From Candidatus Poseidoniales archaeon (GTDB lineage Archaea; Thermoplasmatota; Poseidoniia; Poseidoniales; Poseidoniaceae), in assembly GCA_009887135.1 (NCBI GenBank), contig QXYA01000117.1, positions 1 through 22,104 of the forward strand: a stretch of 22,104 bases of DNA, in the 5' to 3' direction. Of the stretch, positions 21,625 to 22,104 are shown piece after piece. The first letter of the stretch is position 1. Each line of letters opens with the position of its first letter. Position numbers and translations under genes: made by a program. The notes below the pieces were generated by a model. That model saw only the letters and a program-made list of their open reading frames with translations. It was not told the origin of the DNA and ran no database searches.

Positions 21625-21638
21625 GATTAAATTTAATC
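21625..21638. promoter_or_regulatory. 14-bp perfect palindrome, candidate operator
   Basis: GATTAAATTTAATC is identical to its reverse complement over all 14 bases. It lies about 100 bp upstream of the glutamine synthetase start and about 75 bp upstream of the TATA box, a position better suited to an activator than a repressor. AT-rich palindromes are commoner by chance in such DNA. Confidence 0.4.
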
Positions 21639-21660
21639 GGTTATTTTGTAATAAAATTTG

Positions 21661-21700
21661 TCAATCGCTCGATTTTTATTCTAAAAATATTCAATCGTTC
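21661..21700. repeat. Direct repeat TCAATCGYTC, 30 bp apart
   Basis: TCAATCGCTC (21661-21670) and TCAATCGTTC (21691-21700) match at 9 of 10 bases and start 30 bp apart, close to three helical turns. Each runs into a small dyad (ATCG-CT-CGAT and TCGTT-C-AACGA). This could be a pair of protein sites on one face of the helix. Confidence 0.4.
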
Positions 21701-21726
21701 AACGAGTGAATTCAAGCAGTAAAATC

Positions 21727-22104
21727 TCAATTATTGTTCGCCGCTTCTTCAGATTGAGGTGTAAGAAGAACATCTGCTTCTGTTCGTTCGATTAAGGGCA
21801 ATTCTACGATAGAAAGTGAAGGCAATACGTGGACGGTGCAGGTTGTCCCGCAAGCTGGTGCGAGGTAGTCTTCACCTTGTTCAGAGAGAACAAAACGCAG
21901 GCCGTGCCCAGCAGGAAGGATCGCATCAATCGCTTGGAATTCCATCAACATCGTGATTGCTTCACCAGGAATTACGGTTTGCGCCTCATATCCCCCTGCA
22001 TGGTATCGGACATCCATTGTAGCATGTCCTAGTCGAATTCCGGTTTCTGCGTCTTGCATTTCAACGAAGATTTGCCCTCCATCAAATGTAGGTACTGCTG
22101 AAAG
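21727..22104 (-). CDS. C-terminal part of a CocE/X-Pro dipeptidyl-peptidase-like hydrolase (5' end outside window)
   Basis: The frame is open from base 22104 down to the TGA at 21727-21729, giving the last 125 residues. An ATG at 22059 is internal, since the 15 codons before it are open and fit the domain (FDGGQIFVEMQDAETGIRLG). The pattern of an early strand, GHATMDVRYHAGGYEAQTVI, then PGEAITMLMEFQAIDAILPA and GHGLRFVLS is that of the beta-sandwich C-terminal domain of X-Pro dipeptidyl-peptidase and cocaine-esterase-like serine hydrolases. Two cysteines sit close together in PACGTTCTVHVL. The catalytic alpha/beta-hydrolase part lies beyond the right edge, so activity and export cannot be judged. 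It is on the same strand as glutamine synthetase but separated by a 200-bp promoter region. Confidence 0.72.
   Translation of the reverse strand, partial: LSAVPTFDGGQIFVEMQDAETGIRLGHATMDVRYHAGGYEAQTVIPGEAITMLMEFQAIDAILPAGHGLRFVLSEQGEDYLAPACGTTCTVHVLPSLSIVELPLIERTEADVLLTPQSEEAANNN

Larger units (their letters stand above)
21525..21726. promoter_or_regulatory. AT-rich upstream region of glutamine synthetase
   Basis: About 200 bp of strongly AT-rich DNA lies between the CocE-like gene end and the glutamine synthetase start. It holds the promoter, a 14-bp perfect palindrome, a 30-bp-spaced direct repeat and several A/T runs. On the minus strand a T5 run (21683-21687) downstream of the CocE-like stop may serve as a terminator. 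I see no GGAA-N6-TTCC site of the NrpR type. Confidence 0.5.

Noticed and set aside
21525..21726. NrpR-type nitrogen operator upstream of glutamine synthetase
   Set aside because: No GGAA is present in this region, so the known GGAA-N6-TTCC operator is absent.

Overview
The window looks like a chromosomal segment from a marine planktonic euryarchaeon, most likely Marine Group II (Poseidoniales) or a close relative. Archaeal signs are a Dph5-type diphthine synthase, a Trm5-like tRNA methyltransferase, a geranylgeranyl reductase-family flavoprotein, an AbrB-PhoU fusion regulator, a tRNA-Asp with an archaeal box A (TATA) element at the right distance and no encoded CCA, and GAGGTGAT-type ribosome binding sites. 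The lineage is inferred from gene content; no rRNA or marker phylogeny was available. I see no mobile element, CRISPR array or phage gene.

Layout. 1-983 (minus): the N-terminal part of a long Pro/Gly- and acid-rich protein that appears to enter a class II aldolase/adducin-like domain and runs off the left edge. 1049-1120: tRNA-Asp(GTC). 1122-2378 (minus): a tiny zinc-ribbon protein and the Trm5-like methyltransferase. 2416-5315 (plus): dph5 and an SSS-family sodium symporter with an added C-terminal domain. 5305-6144 (minus): a PqqB-like metallo-beta-lactamase-fold protein. 6239-7984 (plus): a 581-residue protein I do not recognise. 7976-10139 (minus): a Cys/Met-metabolism PLP enzyme and an EamA/DMT transporter. 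10220-13543 (plus): a tight run of geranylgeranyl reductase-like protein, HAD-IIA phosphatase, NERD-domain protein and SemiSWEET.

13631-20510 is a phosphate-uptake locus. pstS (minus) is divergent from an AbrB-PhoU regulator, pstC, pstA, pstB and phoU (plus, almost certainly one operon, with stop/start overlaps at pstC/pstA and pstA/pstB). PstS would bind phosphate outside the membrane, PstC/PstA form the channel, PstB hydrolyses ATP, and the two different PhoU proteins plausibly control expression and activity. Both permeases have unusually large N-terminal additions, and PstA carries a soluble domain of about 145 residues.

20514-21524 (minus) is a eukaryote-type (class II) glutamine synthetase that ends 3 bp from phoU and seems to be transcribed from a leaderless promoter. 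It is preceded by a 200-bp AT-rich region with a 14-bp perfect palindrome and a 30-bp-spaced direct repeat. 21727-22104 (minus) is the C-terminal end of a CocE/X-Pro-dipeptidyl-peptidase-like hydrolase cut by the right edge.

Genes are dense: no stretch over about 300 bp lacks a gene, and convergent neighbours overlap or nearly touch. Most of the window is ordinary core metabolism. The less ordinary parts are the enlarged Pst permeases with two divergent PhoU types, the divergent pst control region, the low-complexity aldolase-like fusion, and the unrecognised 581-residue protein.
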